This document shows positions 43,033-52,777 of a stretch of 64,000 nt of DNA, in pieces. The notes under the pieces were generated by a model. That model had not been told where the DNA came from. It was given only the letters and a program-made list of their open reading frames with translations, and searched no databases. The position numbers were made by a program, and so were the translations under genes. Position 1 is the first letter of the stretch, and each line of letters opens with the position of its first letter. Origin of the DNA: Streptomyces sp. NBC_00091. Its GTDB lineage: Bacteria; Actinomycetota; Actinomycetes; Streptomycetales; Streptomycetaceae. Location of the stretch: positions 4,092,001 to 4,156,000 of the forward strand of contig NZ_JAPEMA010000001.1 in NCBI RefSeq assembly GCF_026343185.1, written 5' to 3'.

Positions 43033-44697
43033 CTACTCCCCGGCGGTGAGTTCCCGCTCCAGCACCGTCACCAGCCGGGCACCTGGCCGGCCCGCGCGGG
43101 CCTGGTCCAGCCGCAGCCGGGCGCTGCGGCCCGCCAGAGCCAGCGTCATCAGCTGGTTCCCGAACCACGGTCCGCCCGTACGCCGCCAGCTCAGCGGCGG
43201 CCGGCCCGTCCGGCCGTGGCGCGAGAAGCCGCGCCCCAGCCACCGGCCCAGCCGCGACCAGCCCAGCCGGAACCCCCACTTCACCGCCGCGTGGATGGAG
43301 TTGTGCACCGGGGAACAGGTCAGCTGGAACACCCGGGCCGTGCTCGGTATTCGGGGCTCGGCCACATACGCGTGGTGGACGTCTCCTGACAGTACGCAGA
43401 CCGTCGCCGGGGCCTTCGGGCCCGTCCCCACCTCCTCGATCAGGTCGCTCAGCGCGGCGAACGACGGCGGGAACGCCGCCCAGTGCTCGAGATCGCTGCG
43501 CCGCCGCAGGTCCTCCCCGATGCGCGCCCACCGCGCCCCGCGCTCCCCCCGGCACAGCGCGGCATTCCACACCTCCGCGTCATGGATCAGCGGCGGCATC
43601 AGCCACGGCAGCGAGGACCCGATCAGCAGGTGGTCGTAACCCCCGTGCCCCTCCAGCGCGTTCTCCCGGAGCCAGCGCTGCTCCGCGGGGTCGAGCATGG
43701 CGCGGCCGTCCTCGGCCAGTACCCGCGCCGCCCGGGTGTCCACCATCAGCAGCCGCGACCGGCCGAAGTCCCGCCGGTAACTCCAGCGCACCGAGGCCGG
43801 ATCGGCATCCGCCGAGGCCGCGAAGGCGCGCAGCGCGTCGGTGCCGTCCGGGGTGGACCGTACGGCCGCGTAGAGCGCGTCCGCCGCGAGTTCGGCGGGG
43901 GAGAGGTTGCCCAGGTGCTGGTGGACCCAGTACGACATCAGCCCGCTGAGCACCCGCTCCCGCCACCACGGGGTGGCCCGCATCCCGGCCACCCAGGCCG
44001 CGCTGGTGTTCCAGTCGTCGATGACGTCGTGGTCGTCGAATATGTGCAGGCTGGGGACGGTCGACAGGAGCCAGCGGATCTCGGGGTCGAGCCAGGACTC
44101 GTAGTACAGACGGGTGTACTCCTCGTAGTCCGCCACCTGGGCGCCCGGCGCCTCCCGCAGGTCCCGGCGGGCCGCGAGCCACTTGCGGGTGTCGTGCGAC
44201 AGCTGGTCGGCGTAGACCTGGTCGCCGAGCAGCAGCAGGACGTCCGGCCGGAGCTCCTCCGGGTCCTGGGCGAGCCGCGCGGCGAGGGTGTCGAGGGCGT
44301 CGGCGCCGTGCGGCCCGCGCCGGCCGGCGGGCGGGGCGGCCTGCCGGCAGGAACCGAAGGTGACGCGCAGCCCGGGCGCGGGCGCCCCGGGGCCGCCCCC
44401 CACCGCCGGGGTGCTGATCGTGCTCGGCGGGAAGCCGCCGCCGGCCGCCGCCGGCCAGACGAGGACCCCGTCGAGCAGCACCTCGTAGGCCGTGGTGGTG
44501 CCCGGGGTCAGGCCGGTGACCGGCACCAGCGCGTAGTGGTGGCCGGCGATCTGGAAGGTGCGGACGCTGCCGCCCGCCCCGTCGGCGCACCGCACCTCGG
44601 CCGTGCACGGGCGGTCCGCCTCGACCCATATCGTGGCGGAGCCGCCCGTGTCCCAGTCGACGTAGCGCAGCAGCGGTCCGAGCCGCAGTCCGGCCAT
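43033..44697 (-). CDS. PhoD-type metallophosphatase (alkaline phosphatase D family)
   Basis: 554 aa. An N-terminal fibronectin-like domain (about 1-105) is followed by the PhoD catalytic domain: FGSCRQA, LLLLGDQVYADQL (metal Asp and Tyr), FDDHDVIDDWN (bimetal HD), MVDTRAARVL and SGDVHHAYVAE. Unlike Bacillus PhoD, no Tat or Sec signal peptide is present at the ATG (44697), so it is likely cytoplasmic. Hydrolyses phosphodiesters or phosphomonoesters using Ca2+/Fe3+ as the family does; actual substrate unknown. Confidence 0.9.
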   Translation of the reverse strand: MAGLRLGPLLRYVDWDTGGSATIWVEADRPCTAEVRCADGAGGSVRTFQIAGHHYALVPVTGLTPGTTTAYEVLLDGVLVWPAAAGGGFPPSTISTPAVGGGPGAPAPGLRVTFGSCRQAAPPAGRRGPHGADALDTLAARLAQDPEELRPDVLLLLGDQVYADQLSHDTRKWLAARRDLREAPGAQVADYEEYTRLYYESWLDPEIRWLLSTVPSLHIFDDHDVIDDWNTSAAWVAGMRATPWWRERVLSGLMSYWVHQHLGNLSPAELAADALYAAVRSTPDGTDALRAFAASADADPASVRWSYRRDFGRSRLLMVDTRAARVLAEDGRAMLDPAEQRWLRENALEGHGGYDHLLIGSSLPWLMPPLIHDAEVWNAALCRGERGARWARIGEDLRRRSDLEHWAAFPPSFAALSDLIEEVGTGPKAPATVCVLSGDVHHAYVAEPRIPSTARVFQLTCSPVHNSIHAAVKWGFRLGWSRLGRWLGRGFSRHGRTGRPPLSWRRTGGPWFGNQLMTLALAGRSARLRLDQARAGRPGARLVTVLERELTAGE

Positions 44698-44776
44698 CCA
44701 ACTCCCCCTCCTCGGCAGCCCTTTCGATCACGGTACGGGGCGAGGAGGGGCCTGGCCTCCCCCTGGCGGGGGATAG

Positions 44777-44794
44777 CGGGGGTGAAAACCCCCG
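44777..44794 (-). terminator. Hairpin terminator after the HNH nuclease gene
   Basis: 7-bp stem closed by a GAAA tetraloop (on the plus strand, 44784-44787), 15 bp past the HNH stop. Confidence 0.65.
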
Positions 44795-44808
44795 GACGGA
44801 ACTCCGGG

Positions 44809-45483
44809 TCAGCAGCCGTTCAGGACGTTCACCAGGGCCGTCTTCTCCCCGGAGTCCATGCGCAGGCCCCAGTACTGCTTCACCTGGACCCACATCCGGG
44901 CGTAGGTGCAGCGGTACGCGGTCCGCGGCGGCAGCCACTTGCCGGGGTCGAGGTCGCCCTTGGCCTGGTTGACGTTGTCGGTGACCGCGATGAGCTGCGG
45001 CCGGGTGAGGTCGTTGGCGAACTGCTGGCGCTTGGTGGTGGTCCAGGAGTTGGCGCCCGAGCGCCAGGCCTCGGCGAGCGGGACCATGTGGTCGATGTCG
45101 ATGTCCGAGGCGGCGGTCCAGGTGGCGCCGTCGTACTCCGAGTACCAGCTGCCGCTCACGGAGGCGCAGGAGGAGTCGGTCACGACGTTCACGCCGTCCC
45201 GCTTGAGGACCGTCTCGCGGGTGTTGCAGGTCCCGGAGACCGTGCTCCAGTGCGGGAACTGCGAGCGGCTGTAGCCGGTGAGGGAACCTTCCGCCGCGGG
45301 GGTGACCGTGGCCAGGTAGGAGCGGGCCTCGGCCGCGCTGATGGGGGTGGGAGGGGAGGCCAGGGCGGCCGGAGCGTTGACGAGCGAGGTGAGGGAGGCG
45401 AGGGCGACGGCGGACGCGAGGACGCCCGCGCGGCCGATGCGACGCGCGTAGACGGAGGGCGTGCGGGGGGATATGAGGGCCAT
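44809..45483 (-). CDS. Secreted HNH endonuclease
   Basis: 224 aa. Signal peptide about residues 1-43 (twin basic start, Ala/Leu-rich core, cleavage near ALASPP). The mature domain is a GmrSD/DUF1524-type HNH nuclease: DIDHMVPLAEAWRSGA with the central His, the Asn/His helix DLTRPQLIAVTDNVNQAKGD, and a terminal AYRCTYARMWVQVKQYW. Paired cysteines (CNTRET...CASVSG and YRC...NGC) suggest disulfides for extracellular stability. A likely extracellular DNase for nutrition or competition. Confidence 0.88.
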   Translation of the reverse strand: MALISPRTPSVYARRIGRAGVLASAVALASLTSLVNAPAALASPPTPISAAEARSYLATVTPAAEGSLTGYSRSQFPHWSTVSGTCNTRETVLKRDGVNVVTDSSCASVSGSWYSEYDGATWTAASDIDIDHMVPLAEAWRSGANSWTTTKRQQFANDLTRPQLIAVTDNVNQAKGDLDPGKWLPPRTAYRCTYARMWVQVKQYWGLRMDSGEKTALVNVLNGC

Positions 45484-45734
45484 GAGGGGCTCCCTGGTGC
45501 GGGGGGTGGTGGCCGTGCGAACCCCGGCGGGGCGCGGCCATGGTGGCGGCGCCAGATGTCGTCGGGACGGGCGCCAGGTGACAGATTGCCGACATGGGCA
45601 CGTCACATCAAGACAATCAATGGCCCACGCTCAAGGGGAAGTTGAGATTCCGGCACCCGGGGTCGGGCCACAGTGGGGCCAAGCTCACATACCGGGCACC
45701 CTCGGCCTGTCAGTGCCGTCGCGTACCCTGGACG

Positions 45735-45845
45735 GAGCAGAAGGGGAGTAGCTCTTCGCCGGACCGTCGACATACTGCTGGGTCACCCCAGCCGGCGCCC
45801 GGAGGCAGGCCGCGTCAGCGGTCGGCCAGCGAGACCTTCGGCCGC
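45735..45845 (+). promoter_or_regulatory. yybP-ykoY manganese riboswitch
   Basis: Contains the two conserved segments of the yybP-ykoY class: GGGGAGTAGC (45743-45752) and GCGAGACC (45829-45836). P1 pairs GAAGG (45740-45744) with CCTTC (45835-45839). GTCGACATACTG fills the middle, with GC-rich stem-loops. A promoter -10 TACCCT (45723-45728) places the start near 45735. It lies upstream of the TMEM165/GDT1-family gene at 46004, a typical Mn2+ exporter target, so Mn2+ should turn expression on. Confidence 0.88.
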
Positions 45846-46003
45846 AGTGCCCTGTCCATGTGACGTGGCGCGCGCGACGCATCGTGCGTGGCGTGTGACG
45901 CGTTCACGCACACCAGGGCGCCGCTGAGCCGAAGCGACCCCTGACACACCCCAGGTCTCTCGGTTCCGATGGCGTCCTGCCCGACCGATAGAGGTTCCAC
46001 CCC

Positions 46004-46585
46004 GTGTTCAGCTTCAGCGTCCTGGCGATCGCCTTCGGCGTCGTCTTCCTCGCCGAACTCCCCGACAAGACGGCCCTCGCGGGCCTGATGCTCGGCACCC
46101 GCTACCGCGCCTCCTACGTCTTCGTGGGCGTCGCCGCCGCCTTCGCCGTGCACGTCGCGCTCGCCATCGCCGCGGGCAGCGTGCTCACGCTCCTCCCGCA
46201 CCGGCTCGTCCAGGCCGTCGTGGGCCTGCTCTTCCTCGCGGGCGCGGCCATGCTGCTCCTGAAGAAGAACGACGAGGACGAGGAGGTCAAGCCGCCCGCC
46301 GACCAGTCCTTCTGGAAGGTCTCGGGGGCCGGTTTCATGCTGATCCTGGTGGCAGAGTTCGGCGATCTGACCCAGATCATGACCGCCAACCTCGCGGCGC
46401 GGTACGACAATCCGCTCTCCGTCGGCCTCGGAGCGGTGCTGGCGCTCTGGGCGGTCGCGGGCATCGGCATCCTGGGCGGCCGGACCCTCATGAAGTACGT
46501 GCCGCTGCGGCTCATCACCAAGATCGCGGCAGGTGTCATGGCGGCGCTCGCCGGGTTCTCGCTCTACGAGGCGATCGCGGGCTGA
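46004..46585 (+). CDS. TMEM165/GDT1 (UPF0016) Mn2+/Ca2+ exporter
   Basis: 193-aa integral membrane protein with about six helices in two homologous halves. Each half carries the family's ExGDK-like motif: AELPDKTALAG in helix 1 and AEFGDLTQIM in the second half. An acidic-basic loop (KKNDEDEEVKPPADQ) separates them. Family members export Mn2+ or exchange Ca2+/Mn2+ for protons. GTG 46004. Placed under a Mn2+ riboswitch, which agrees with manganese detoxification. Confidence 0.9.
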   Translation: MFSFSVLAIAFGVVFLAELPDKTALAGLMLGTRYRASYVFVGVAAAFAVHVALAIAAGSVLTLLPHRLVQAVVGLLFLAGAAMLLLKKNDEDEEVKPPADQSFWKVSGAGFMLILVAEFGDLTQIMTANLAARYDNPLSVGLGAVLALWAVAGIGILGGRTLMKYVPLRLITKIAAGVMAALAGFSLYEAIAG

Positions 46586-46707
46586 GCCGGCTGAGCCGGA
46601 TGAGCCGGCCGTGGGGGCCGTGGGGGCCGTGGGGGGCGAGGGGGCCGGCGCCGGGTGCTCCGGAAATCCCCTTGCGGGGCACCGGCCCGCGGGGCACGCT
46701 CGCGGGC

Positions 46708-47283
46708 GTGACCACACCTCCCCCGGCGCCCGCGGCCGACCAGCGTTTCGGCTGGTCCAACATGTTCGTCCACCCCGACCAGGACGCCCGCTCCGACGGC
46801 GGCTTCCGGGGCGAACGGGCCCTCCTCGCCGGCTACCTGCGCGACCAGCGCCTCACGCTGGAGCTGAAGTGTGCAGGCCTCGACGCCGAGGCGATGGCCC
46901 GCCGGTCGGTGGAGCCCTCGGACCTCTCGCTCCTGGGCCTCGTACGCCATCTCGCGGGCGTGGAGCAGAAGTGGTTCCGGGGTGTCATGGCGGGCGAGGA
47001 GGTACGCCGCCCGTACCGCTCGCCGGGGGAGCCCGACGGGGAGTTCACCGGCGCGGTGGCCGACCCGGCGGTGGTCGCCGGGGCGTGGGCCACCTGGCGG
47101 GCGGAGGTCGCCTTCGCGGAGCGGCTCGTCGAGGCGGCCCCCGACCTGGGTGTCACCGGGGACAACGGGGGCGAGGCGGTGGAGTTGCGCGAGGTGCTGG
47201 TGCACATGATCGAGGAGTACGCCCGGCACAACGGCCACGCCGATCTCCTGCGGGAGCGCATCGACGGGCGCGTGGGGCAGTAG
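46708..47283 (+). CDS. DinB-family (DUF664) metal-dependent protein
   Basis: 191 aa, four-helix DinB/MST fold. The metal-binding histidines are in LGLVRHLAGVEQKWFRG and VHMIEEYARHNGHADLLRE. Related proteins include mycothiol/bacillithiol transferases, so a mycothiol-linked detoxification role is possible. The GTG at 46708 is used; an ATG at 46600 would add a Trp/Gly/Pro stretch coming from a tandem GGGGCCGTG DNA repeat at 46610-46640 and is unlikely. Confidence 0.82.
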   Translation: MTTPPPAPAADQRFGWSNMFVHPDQDARSDGGFRGERALLAGYLRDQRLTLELKCAGLDAEAMARRSVEPSDLSLLGLVRHLAGVEQKWFRGVMAGEEVRRPYRSPGEPDGEFTGAVADPAVVAGAWATWRAEVAFAERLVEAAPDLGVTGDNGGEAVELREVLVHMIEEYARHNGHADLLRERIDGRVGQ

Positions 47284-47380
47284 CGGAGCGTGGGGCGCGG
47301 GCGCCGACGCCCGATGTCCCCGGGCGCCTCGATGGCGCGGGTCCGGGGGCGCCTCCCCGGCAGTGGCCGGGGGAGCGGGG

Positions 47381-48070
47381 TCAGGAAGAGGCGGGCGGGG
47401 TCACGGTGAGGCGGAGCGTGCCGTCCTCGGCGGGTTCCACGCGGACCGAGGTCAGGTCGGGGACGTGGACCGTCGGGCCGTGGGCGGCGGCGCGGGGGCC
47501 TATGCCGATCACGCGCATGCCGGCCGCGAGGCCCGCGGCGATACCGGCCCCGGAGTCCTCGAAGACCAGACAGTCGGCCGGATCCACACCCAGCTCGGCG
47601 GCGCCCTTGAGGAAGCCCTCGGGGTCGGGCTTGCTGGCCCCGACCGACTCGGCGGTGACCCGCACGTGCGGCATCGGGAGCGCGGCGGCCGTCATCCGGA
47701 CCGCGGCCAGGGCGGCGTCGGCCGAGGTGACCAGGGCGTGCGGCAGGCCGGCGAGCGACGCCATGAACTCCGGGGCACCCGCGACGGGGACCACGCCGTC
47801 CGTGTCCGCGGTCTCGCGGGCCAGCATCACGGCGTTCTCCGCGTAATTGAGCTCCATCGGGCGTTCGGGCAGCAGGATGGCCATCGTGGCGTAGCCCTGG
47901 CGGCCGTGGACCACCTTCAGGGCCTCCTGCGGGTCCAGCCCGTGCGACACCGCCCACTCGCGCCAGCAGCGCTCGACCACCGCGTCGGAGTTGACGATGG
48001 TGCCGTCCATGTCCAGGAGCAGTGCCCTGGCGGTGAGAACGGTGGGGGCGGTGGTGGTGCTGGCCGGCAT
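47381..48070 (-). CDS. HAD hydrolase, beta-phosphoglucomutase-like
   Basis: 229 aa. HAD motif I LLLDMDGTIVNSDAV (nucleophile Asp), motif II ALVTSADAAL, Lys of motif III in VGASKPDPEGF, motif IV FEDSGAGIAAGLAAGM. Cap C1, as in sugar phosphatases (GPP/DOG phosphatase, PGM-like). GGAG precedes the ATG at 48070. Likely a small-sugar-phosphate phosphatase; the exact substrate is not inferable. Confidence 0.9.
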   Translation of the reverse strand: MPASTTTAPTVLTARALLLDMDGTIVNSDAVVERCWREWAVSHGLDPQEALKVVHGRQGYATMAILLPERPMELNYAENAVMLARETADTDGVVPVAGAPEFMASLAGLPHALVTSADAALAAVRMTAAALPMPHVRVTAESVGASKPDPEGFLKGAAELGVDPADCLVFEDSGAGIAAGLAAGMRVIGIGPRAAAHGPTVHVPDLTSVRVEPAEDGTLRLTVTPPASS

Positions 48071-48202
48071 CGGCGGGGCTCCAGACGGGCGGCAAAAGAG
48101 AACAAGCGGTTCCGTCCACCGGTCAGGGGGTGTGGACGGAACCACTTTGTTTCTTCACGATACAAAACCCGGGGCGGTCCGCGCCACCGTCGGCCGAGTG
48201 AC

Positions 48203-49933
48203 TTATCCCTCCAAGGCGCGTCGGGTCGCCGGACCGTAGACGCCGAACTCGTCGTCGTAGACCTCGTACTCCAGCTGGAAGTCCGCCACCGCCCGCTCCA
48301 CGCCGCGGCCGTACCGGCCGTCGAACCTGCCCCGGTACAGGCCCTGCTCCGCCAGCAGCCGCTGGAGCTTCTCCACCTCGGGACCCGAGTCGCCGGAGCG
48401 CAGCGTCGTCGGCTTCGCCGACTGCGGAGGGGGAGTGGGGCTGGGGGCGCGGCTCGTGGAGGCGGTCGGAGAGGGGGACGCCGAGCGGGAGGTGCTCGGG
48501 GAGGCGGAGGGGGACGCCGAGCGGGACGTACTCGCCGACGGGGACGGCGAGGCCGACGCGGAGGCGCTCGCCGACGGGCCGGTCGGCGCCTCCGAGGGGC
48601 CGACCGGGGCCAGGTCGCTGACGGGCGCCGAGGGCTTGGGGTCCACCAGTGCGGCATCGCCCTTCTCGGAGCCCGTGAACATCACCAGGGCCAGTGCCAC
48701 CACGCCGACCGCCACCACCGCACCGGCCCCTGCCAGCAGTGGCAGCCGCCGGGAACGCTTGGCGGGGCTCTCGTCGGGCCACTGCGGGGAGACCGCCCGG
48801 AGCTGCACCGTCTGCTCCGCCGGCGGTACGGGCACGGGTGCGGCTACGGATATCCCGTACGCCGGGGTGCCCGCGTCCACCGCCTGCGCGGGCGCTTGCG
48901 CTTGCGGGGGTGCGGCCGGGACGGGTGGCAGCAGGCTGGTCGGGGCCTCGTCGCCCCCGACACCCTGCCCGGACGGGTACGGCTCCGCCGCCTCCGGGGC
49001 GGCACCGGACCAGCCCGGCTGGGCGGTCGGGCCGCCGGGCGAGCCTGCGAAGCCGTCCGGCTGGGCTGCGGCAACGCCGTGCAGGGCCGAGAGACCGTCG
49101 GCCGAGGCCGAAGAAGGGCCCGGCGGGATCGTCGAGACGCCGAACGGGTCAGCGAAGCCCGTCGGGGCGCCGGCCAGGTCGGACGGGACACCCGGCGGGG
49201 CTGCGGGACCAGCGGGCGGGGCTACCGGAATGCCGTGCTGGTCCGCGAGCGGGTCGGGCGGGGCTGCCGGAATGCCGTGCTGGGCAGCGGGGACGCCCGG
49301 CTGGGCTGCGGCATCGCCCGGCGAGACGCCGGGCTGCGCCGCCGGGATGTCCGGCCAGCCCGCAACCGCTCCAAGCAGCGGGTCCGTCGGCACGCCCGCC
49401 TGGGCCGCGGACGCCTCGGCCGGCGCCGCCGGGATACCGGGCGGCCCCCCGAGAACACCCGGCTGGGCTGCCGGATCGCCGGGCGGGGCGGAGAACGCCT
49501 CGGGCTCGGCTGTGTGGATGCCCGGCTGGGCCGCGAAGAGGCCGGGCTGGTCAGTCGGGGTGCCGGGCTGGGCCGGGAAAGGGCCCGGCTGGGCCGGTGC
49601 GGTGCCGGGTGGGAACGGCGGCATGTGCGGGTGGGGGCCCGGGGCGGGTGGGAAGGGGTCGTCCGGGTGGGGGCCGGGCTGGGGTGTGGAGGGGCCCGGC
49701 GGGGGGCCGGCCAGGGCGCCGGGTGGGGTTGAGGGGAAGGGGGTGCCGTGGTCCGTGCCCGGCTGGGCCACCGCACCCAGGACCGGCTGGGGCGACGGCG
49801 GGGGCGGTACCGCCCGGTCGGCCTCGGGCATCGCCATGTACGGGCGAATGCGCAGCGGGTTGAACCCCACGTTCCGCCCGCACTCGCAGTCGACCCCGAC
49901 GGCACCGCAATCCGGACAGCGCTCAGCGCTCAC
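48203..49933 (-). CDS. Zinc-ribbon, repeat-rich membrane protein with peptidoglycan-binding domain
   Basis: 576 aa. The N terminus SAERCPDCGAVGVDCECGRN is a Cys4 zinc ribbon in the cytosol. A 300-residue disordered region of Pro/Gly/Ala repeats (many AAQPGV/AQPGI units) follows, then one transmembrane helix (LPLLAGAGAVVAVGVVALAL) and a Ser/Ala/Pro outer linker of SASPSAS-type units. The end is a PG_binding_1 domain (LRSGDSGPEVEKLQRLLAEQ ... YGPATRRALEG). GTG 49933 with GGGGAGGGG before it. It probably links a cytosolic partner to the wall. Confidence 0.85.
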   Translation of the reverse strand: MSAERCPDCGAVGVDCECGRNVGFNPLRIRPYMAMPEADRAVPPPPSPQPVLGAVAQPGTDHGTPFPSTPPGALAGPPPGPSTPQPGPHPDDPFPPAPGPHPHMPPFPPGTAPAQPGPFPAQPGTPTDQPGLFAAQPGIHTAEPEAFSAPPGDPAAQPGVLGGPPGIPAAPAEASAAQAGVPTDPLLGAVAGWPDIPAAQPGVSPGDAAAQPGVPAAQHGIPAAPPDPLADQHGIPVAPPAGPAAPPGVPSDLAGAPTGFADPFGVSTIPPGPSSASADGLSALHGVAAAQPDGFAGSPGGPTAQPGWSGAAPEAAEPYPSGQGVGGDEAPTSLLPPVPAAPPQAQAPAQAVDAGTPAYGISVAAPVPVPPAEQTVQLRAVSPQWPDESPAKRSRRLPLLAGAGAVVAVGVVALALVMFTGSEKGDAALVDPKPSAPVSDLAPVGPSEAPTGPSASASASASPSPSASTSRSASPSASPSTSRSASPSPTASTSRAPSPTPPPQSAKPTTLRSGDSGPEVEKLQRLLAEQGLYRGRFDGRYGRGVERAVADFQLEYEVYDDEFGVYGPATRRALEG

Positions 49934-50062
49934 TGGTTTCCCCTCCCCTGGACACTGCCAGCGATTATGCAGACCCCTTCGGCCCCACCCAACCCGCCCA
50001 AGAGGCCATAACCGGACACACCGCTCAGGATGGAGTTGTTGATCCGGCCTGAGGAGGAGCCG

Positions 50063-52111
50063 ATGGCACAGGATGTGACCGCGTCGGCCGTTGACCCGGG
50101 GCCCGGCGCCGAGCACGCCTCGCGCGAGGTGCTCGTCTCGATCGGAGCCCTGCTGCTGGGCCTGCTGATCTCCGCGCTCGACCAGACCATCGTCTCCACC
50201 GCCCTGCCCACCATCGTCAGCGACCTCGGCGGCATGGAGCACCTGTCCTGGGTGGTCACCGCCTACATGCTGGCCGCCACCGCCGCCACACCCCTGTGGG
50301 GCAAGCTCGGCGACCAGTACGGGCGCAAGAAGCTCTTCCAGTACGCCATCGTCATCTTCCTGATCGGCTCCGCCCTCTGCGGCCTCGCCCAGGACATGCC
50401 CCAGCTCATCGGCTACCGCGCCCTGCAGGGCCTGGGCGGCGGCGGGCTGATGGTGCTGTCGATGGCGATCGTCGGCGACATCGTCCCGCCCCGCGAGCGC
50501 GGCAAGTACCAGGGCCTCTTCGGCGCCGTCTTCGGCGCGACCAGTGTGCTCGGGCCCCTGCTGGGCGGCCTGTTCGTGGACCACCTCTCCTGGCGCTGGG
50601 TCTTCTACATCAACCTCCCCATCGGTCTCGTCGCGCTGGTCGTCATCGCCGCCGCCCTGCACATTCCGGCCCGGTCCTCCCGGCACACCATCGACTACCT
50701 CGGCACCTTCCTCATCGCCTCCGTCGCCACCTGCCTCGTCCTCGTCGCCTCTCTCGGCGGCACCTGGGGCTGGGGCTCGGCCCGGATCATCGGGCTGGCC
50801 GTCCTCGGAGCCGTCCTCCTCGCGGCCTTCCTCCTCGTCGAGCGGCGGGCCGCCGAACCCGTTCTGCCGCTGGGCCTCTTCCGCATCCGCACCTTCACCC
50901 TCTGCTCGGTGATCAGCTTCGTCATCGGCTTCGCGATGTTCGGCGCGATGGTCTACCTCCCGACCTTCCTCCAGGTCGTGCGGGGCGTCTCGCCGACCAT
51001 GTCGGGCGTCCACATGCTGCCGATGGTGCTCGGCCTGCTGATCGCCTCCACCGTCTCGGGGCAGATCGTCAGCCGCACCGGCCGCTGGAAGGTCTTCCCC
51101 ATCGTGGGGACCGCCGTCACCGCCGTCGGACTCCTGCTCCTGCACCAGCTGGAGCGCACCAGCTCCGACTGGGAGACGAGCGTCTACTTCTTCGTCTTCG
51201 GCGCCGGCCTCGGCCTGGTCATGCAGGTGCTCGTCCTGGTGGTGCAGAACGCGGTCAGCTACGCCGACCTCGGGGTCGCCACCTCCGGCGCCACCTTCTT
51301 CCGCTCCATCGGCGCCTCCTTCGGCGTCGCCATCTTCGGCACGATCTTCACCAACCGGCTCGGCGACAAACTGTCCGCCACCCTCGCCGGGGTCCCGCTG
51401 CCGCCCGACGCGACCGTCGCACGGCTGGAGGCCGACCCCCGGGCCATCGGCGAACTCCCGGCCGAGCTGCGCCCCCGGGTGCTGGACGCCTACTCCACCG
51501 CCATCACCGACGTCTTCCTCTACGCGGTACCCATGGTCCTGCTCGCCTTCCTGATCTCCTGGTTCCTCAAGGAGGACAAGCTCCGTGGCTCCGTCACCGC
51601 ACCCGACGTGACGGAGACCCTCGCCTCCAACCCGGTCCACCGCTCCTCGCACGAAGAGGTCGCCCGCGCGCTGTCCGTACTCGGCACCCGCGAGGGCCGC
51701 CGCCACGTCTACGAGAAGATCACCGAGAAGGCGGGCTACGACCTGCTCCCCGCCGCCAGCTGGCTACTGCTGCGGATCAACAAGTACGGCTCCGCCGAGC
51801 CGGCGATGCTCGCGGAACGCACCGCCATCCCCATCAAGGCCATCACGGACGCCGCCCGCCAGGTCGAGGAGCGCGGGCTCGCCTCCCGGGAAGGGCTCCC
51901 GCTCGTCCTGACCGACCGGGGCAGGGTGGTCGCGGCCCGGCTGGCGGCGGCCCGCCAGGAGTCCCTGGCCGAGCTGCTCGGCGACTGGTGGGGCCCCGAG
52001 CGCCCCACCGACCTCGTCAAGCTGGTCGAGGAACTCAACCGGGAGCTCTGCGGATCCGACGCCGAGGAGCCCTACGACACCCTGCCGCGCCGGGACCACT
52101 CCGCCCGCTAG
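50063..52111 (+). CDS. DHA2-family MFS transporter fused to a C-terminal MarR-like winged helix
   Basis: 682 aa. Residues about 20-510 are a 14-TM EmrB/QacA-type drug:H+ antiporter (motif [31 protein letters not shown]). The remaining about 170 residues are soluble. After a linker they resemble a MarR/winged-helix domain: [20 protein letters not shown], then [20 protein letters not shown] and [20 protein letters not shown], the wing and dimer helix order. ATG 50063 is preceded by GAGGAGGAG; an ATG at 50030 is rejected. Regulator-transporter fusions of this kind are rare outside Actinobacteria. Confidence 0.9.
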   Translation: MAQDVTASAVDPGPGAEHASREVLVSIGALLLGLLISALDQTIVSTALPTIVSDLGGMEHLSWVVTAYMLAATAATPLWGKLGDQYGRKKLFQYAIVIFLIGSALCGLAQDMPQLIGYRALQGLGGGGLMVLSMAIVGDIVPPRERGKYQGLFGAVFGATSVLGPLLGGLFVDHLSWRWVFYINLPIGLVALVVIAAALHIPARSSRHTIDYLGTFLIASVATCLVLVASLGGTWGWGSARIIGLAVLGAVLLAAFLLVERRAAEPVLPLGLFRIRTFTLCSVISFVIGFAMFGAMVYLPTFLQVVRGVSPTMSGVHMLPMVLGLLIASTVSGQIVSRTGRWKVFPIVGTAVTAVGLLLLHQLERTSSDWETSVYFFVFGAGLGLVMQVLVLVVQNAVSYADLGVATSGATFFRSIGASFGVAIFGTIFTNRLGDKLSATLAGVPLPPDATVARLEADPRAIGELPAELRPRVLDAYSTAITDVFLYAVPMVLLAFLISWFLKEDKLRGSVTAPDVTETLASNPVHRSSHEEVARALSVLGTREGRRHVYEKITEKAGYDLLPAASWLLLRINKYGSAEPAMLAERTAIPIKAITDAARQVEERGLASREGLPLVLTDRGRVVAARLAAARQESLAELLGDWWGPERPTDLVKLVEELNRELCGSDAEEPYDTLPRRDHSAR

Positions 52112-52671
52112 CCGACAGCTCCGGCCAGGGGCTTCTCGAACCAGTGCTGCGCGTACGGCCCGGAGTTGTACGCCGGTATCTCCCGGTACCCGTGGCGCGC
52201 GTACAGGGCGCGGGCCTCGACCAGGTCCGTCCGGGTGTCCAGGCGGATCCGCGTGGCACCCAGCCCGCGAGCGGCCTCCTCCAGGGCGGTGAGCAGGGCC
52301 GCCCCGCCGCCGGTGCCCCGGGCGCGCGGGTCGACGTAGATCCTGGTGAGCTCGGCGGTGGCCGGGTCGAGCAGGCGTATGCCCCCGCAGGCCCGTGGCC
52401 GTCCGTCGAGCCGGCCGACGACGAACTGGCCCGTCGGCGGGACGAGCCCGTCGGCCGGATCGTCCAGCATTCCCTGGTCGATCTCGGCCTCGGTCACCGA
52501 CCGCTCCCAGTACCGCCCGGCGACCTCCGCGTAGTAGGCGCGGCGCAGGGCCGTGGCGTCAGGGGTGGTGAAGGGCTCCGGCGTGACCTCCCACCTGGAG
52601 CCCATGGCGGGTCCGCCGACCCCCGTGCTGCCTGCCGTCATGTCCGTCGTGGTGATCGAATTCGTGTCCAT
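52108..52671 (-). CDS. GNAT-family N-acetyltransferase
   Basis: 187 aa. The acetyl-CoA-binding motif A is [20 protein letters not shown] (R-x-x-G-x-G/A), followed by [20 protein letters not shown] (motif B). The substrate is unknown; the type resembles small-molecule or amino-group acetyltransferases. Start ATG 52671; the downstream ATGs at 52641 or 52605 are possible. It overlaps the end of the transporter gene by 4 bp, convergent. Confidence 0.88.
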   Translation of the reverse strand: MDTNSITTTDMTAGSTGVGGPAMGSRWEVTPEPFTTPDATALRRAYYAEVAGRYWERSVTEAEIDQGMLDDPADGLVPPTGQFVVGRLDGRPRACGGIRLLDPATAELTRIYVDPRARGTGGGAALLTALEEAARGLGATRIRLDTRTDLVEARALYARHGYREIPAYNSGPYAQHWFEKPLAGAVG

Positions 52672-52777
52672 GGCGTCATTGTGGAGTGCTTCCCGCGCCT
52701 CCCGCGTGGAATATCCACAGACACGGGCCGATGATGATGAAAGGTGTAAATCGCACAAACGGAGGGTGTGAACGGTC

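Noticed and set aside
46600..46707. Upstream ATG for the DinB gene
   Set aside because: Encodes a Trp/Gly/Pro stretch from a tandem DNA repeat, not a DinB N terminus.
48203..51706. Minus-strand open frame of 1167 codons
   Set aside because: Only the part to 49933 (GTG, zinc ribbon onward) is a gene; the rest is the shadow of the MFS-MarR gene caused by high GC.
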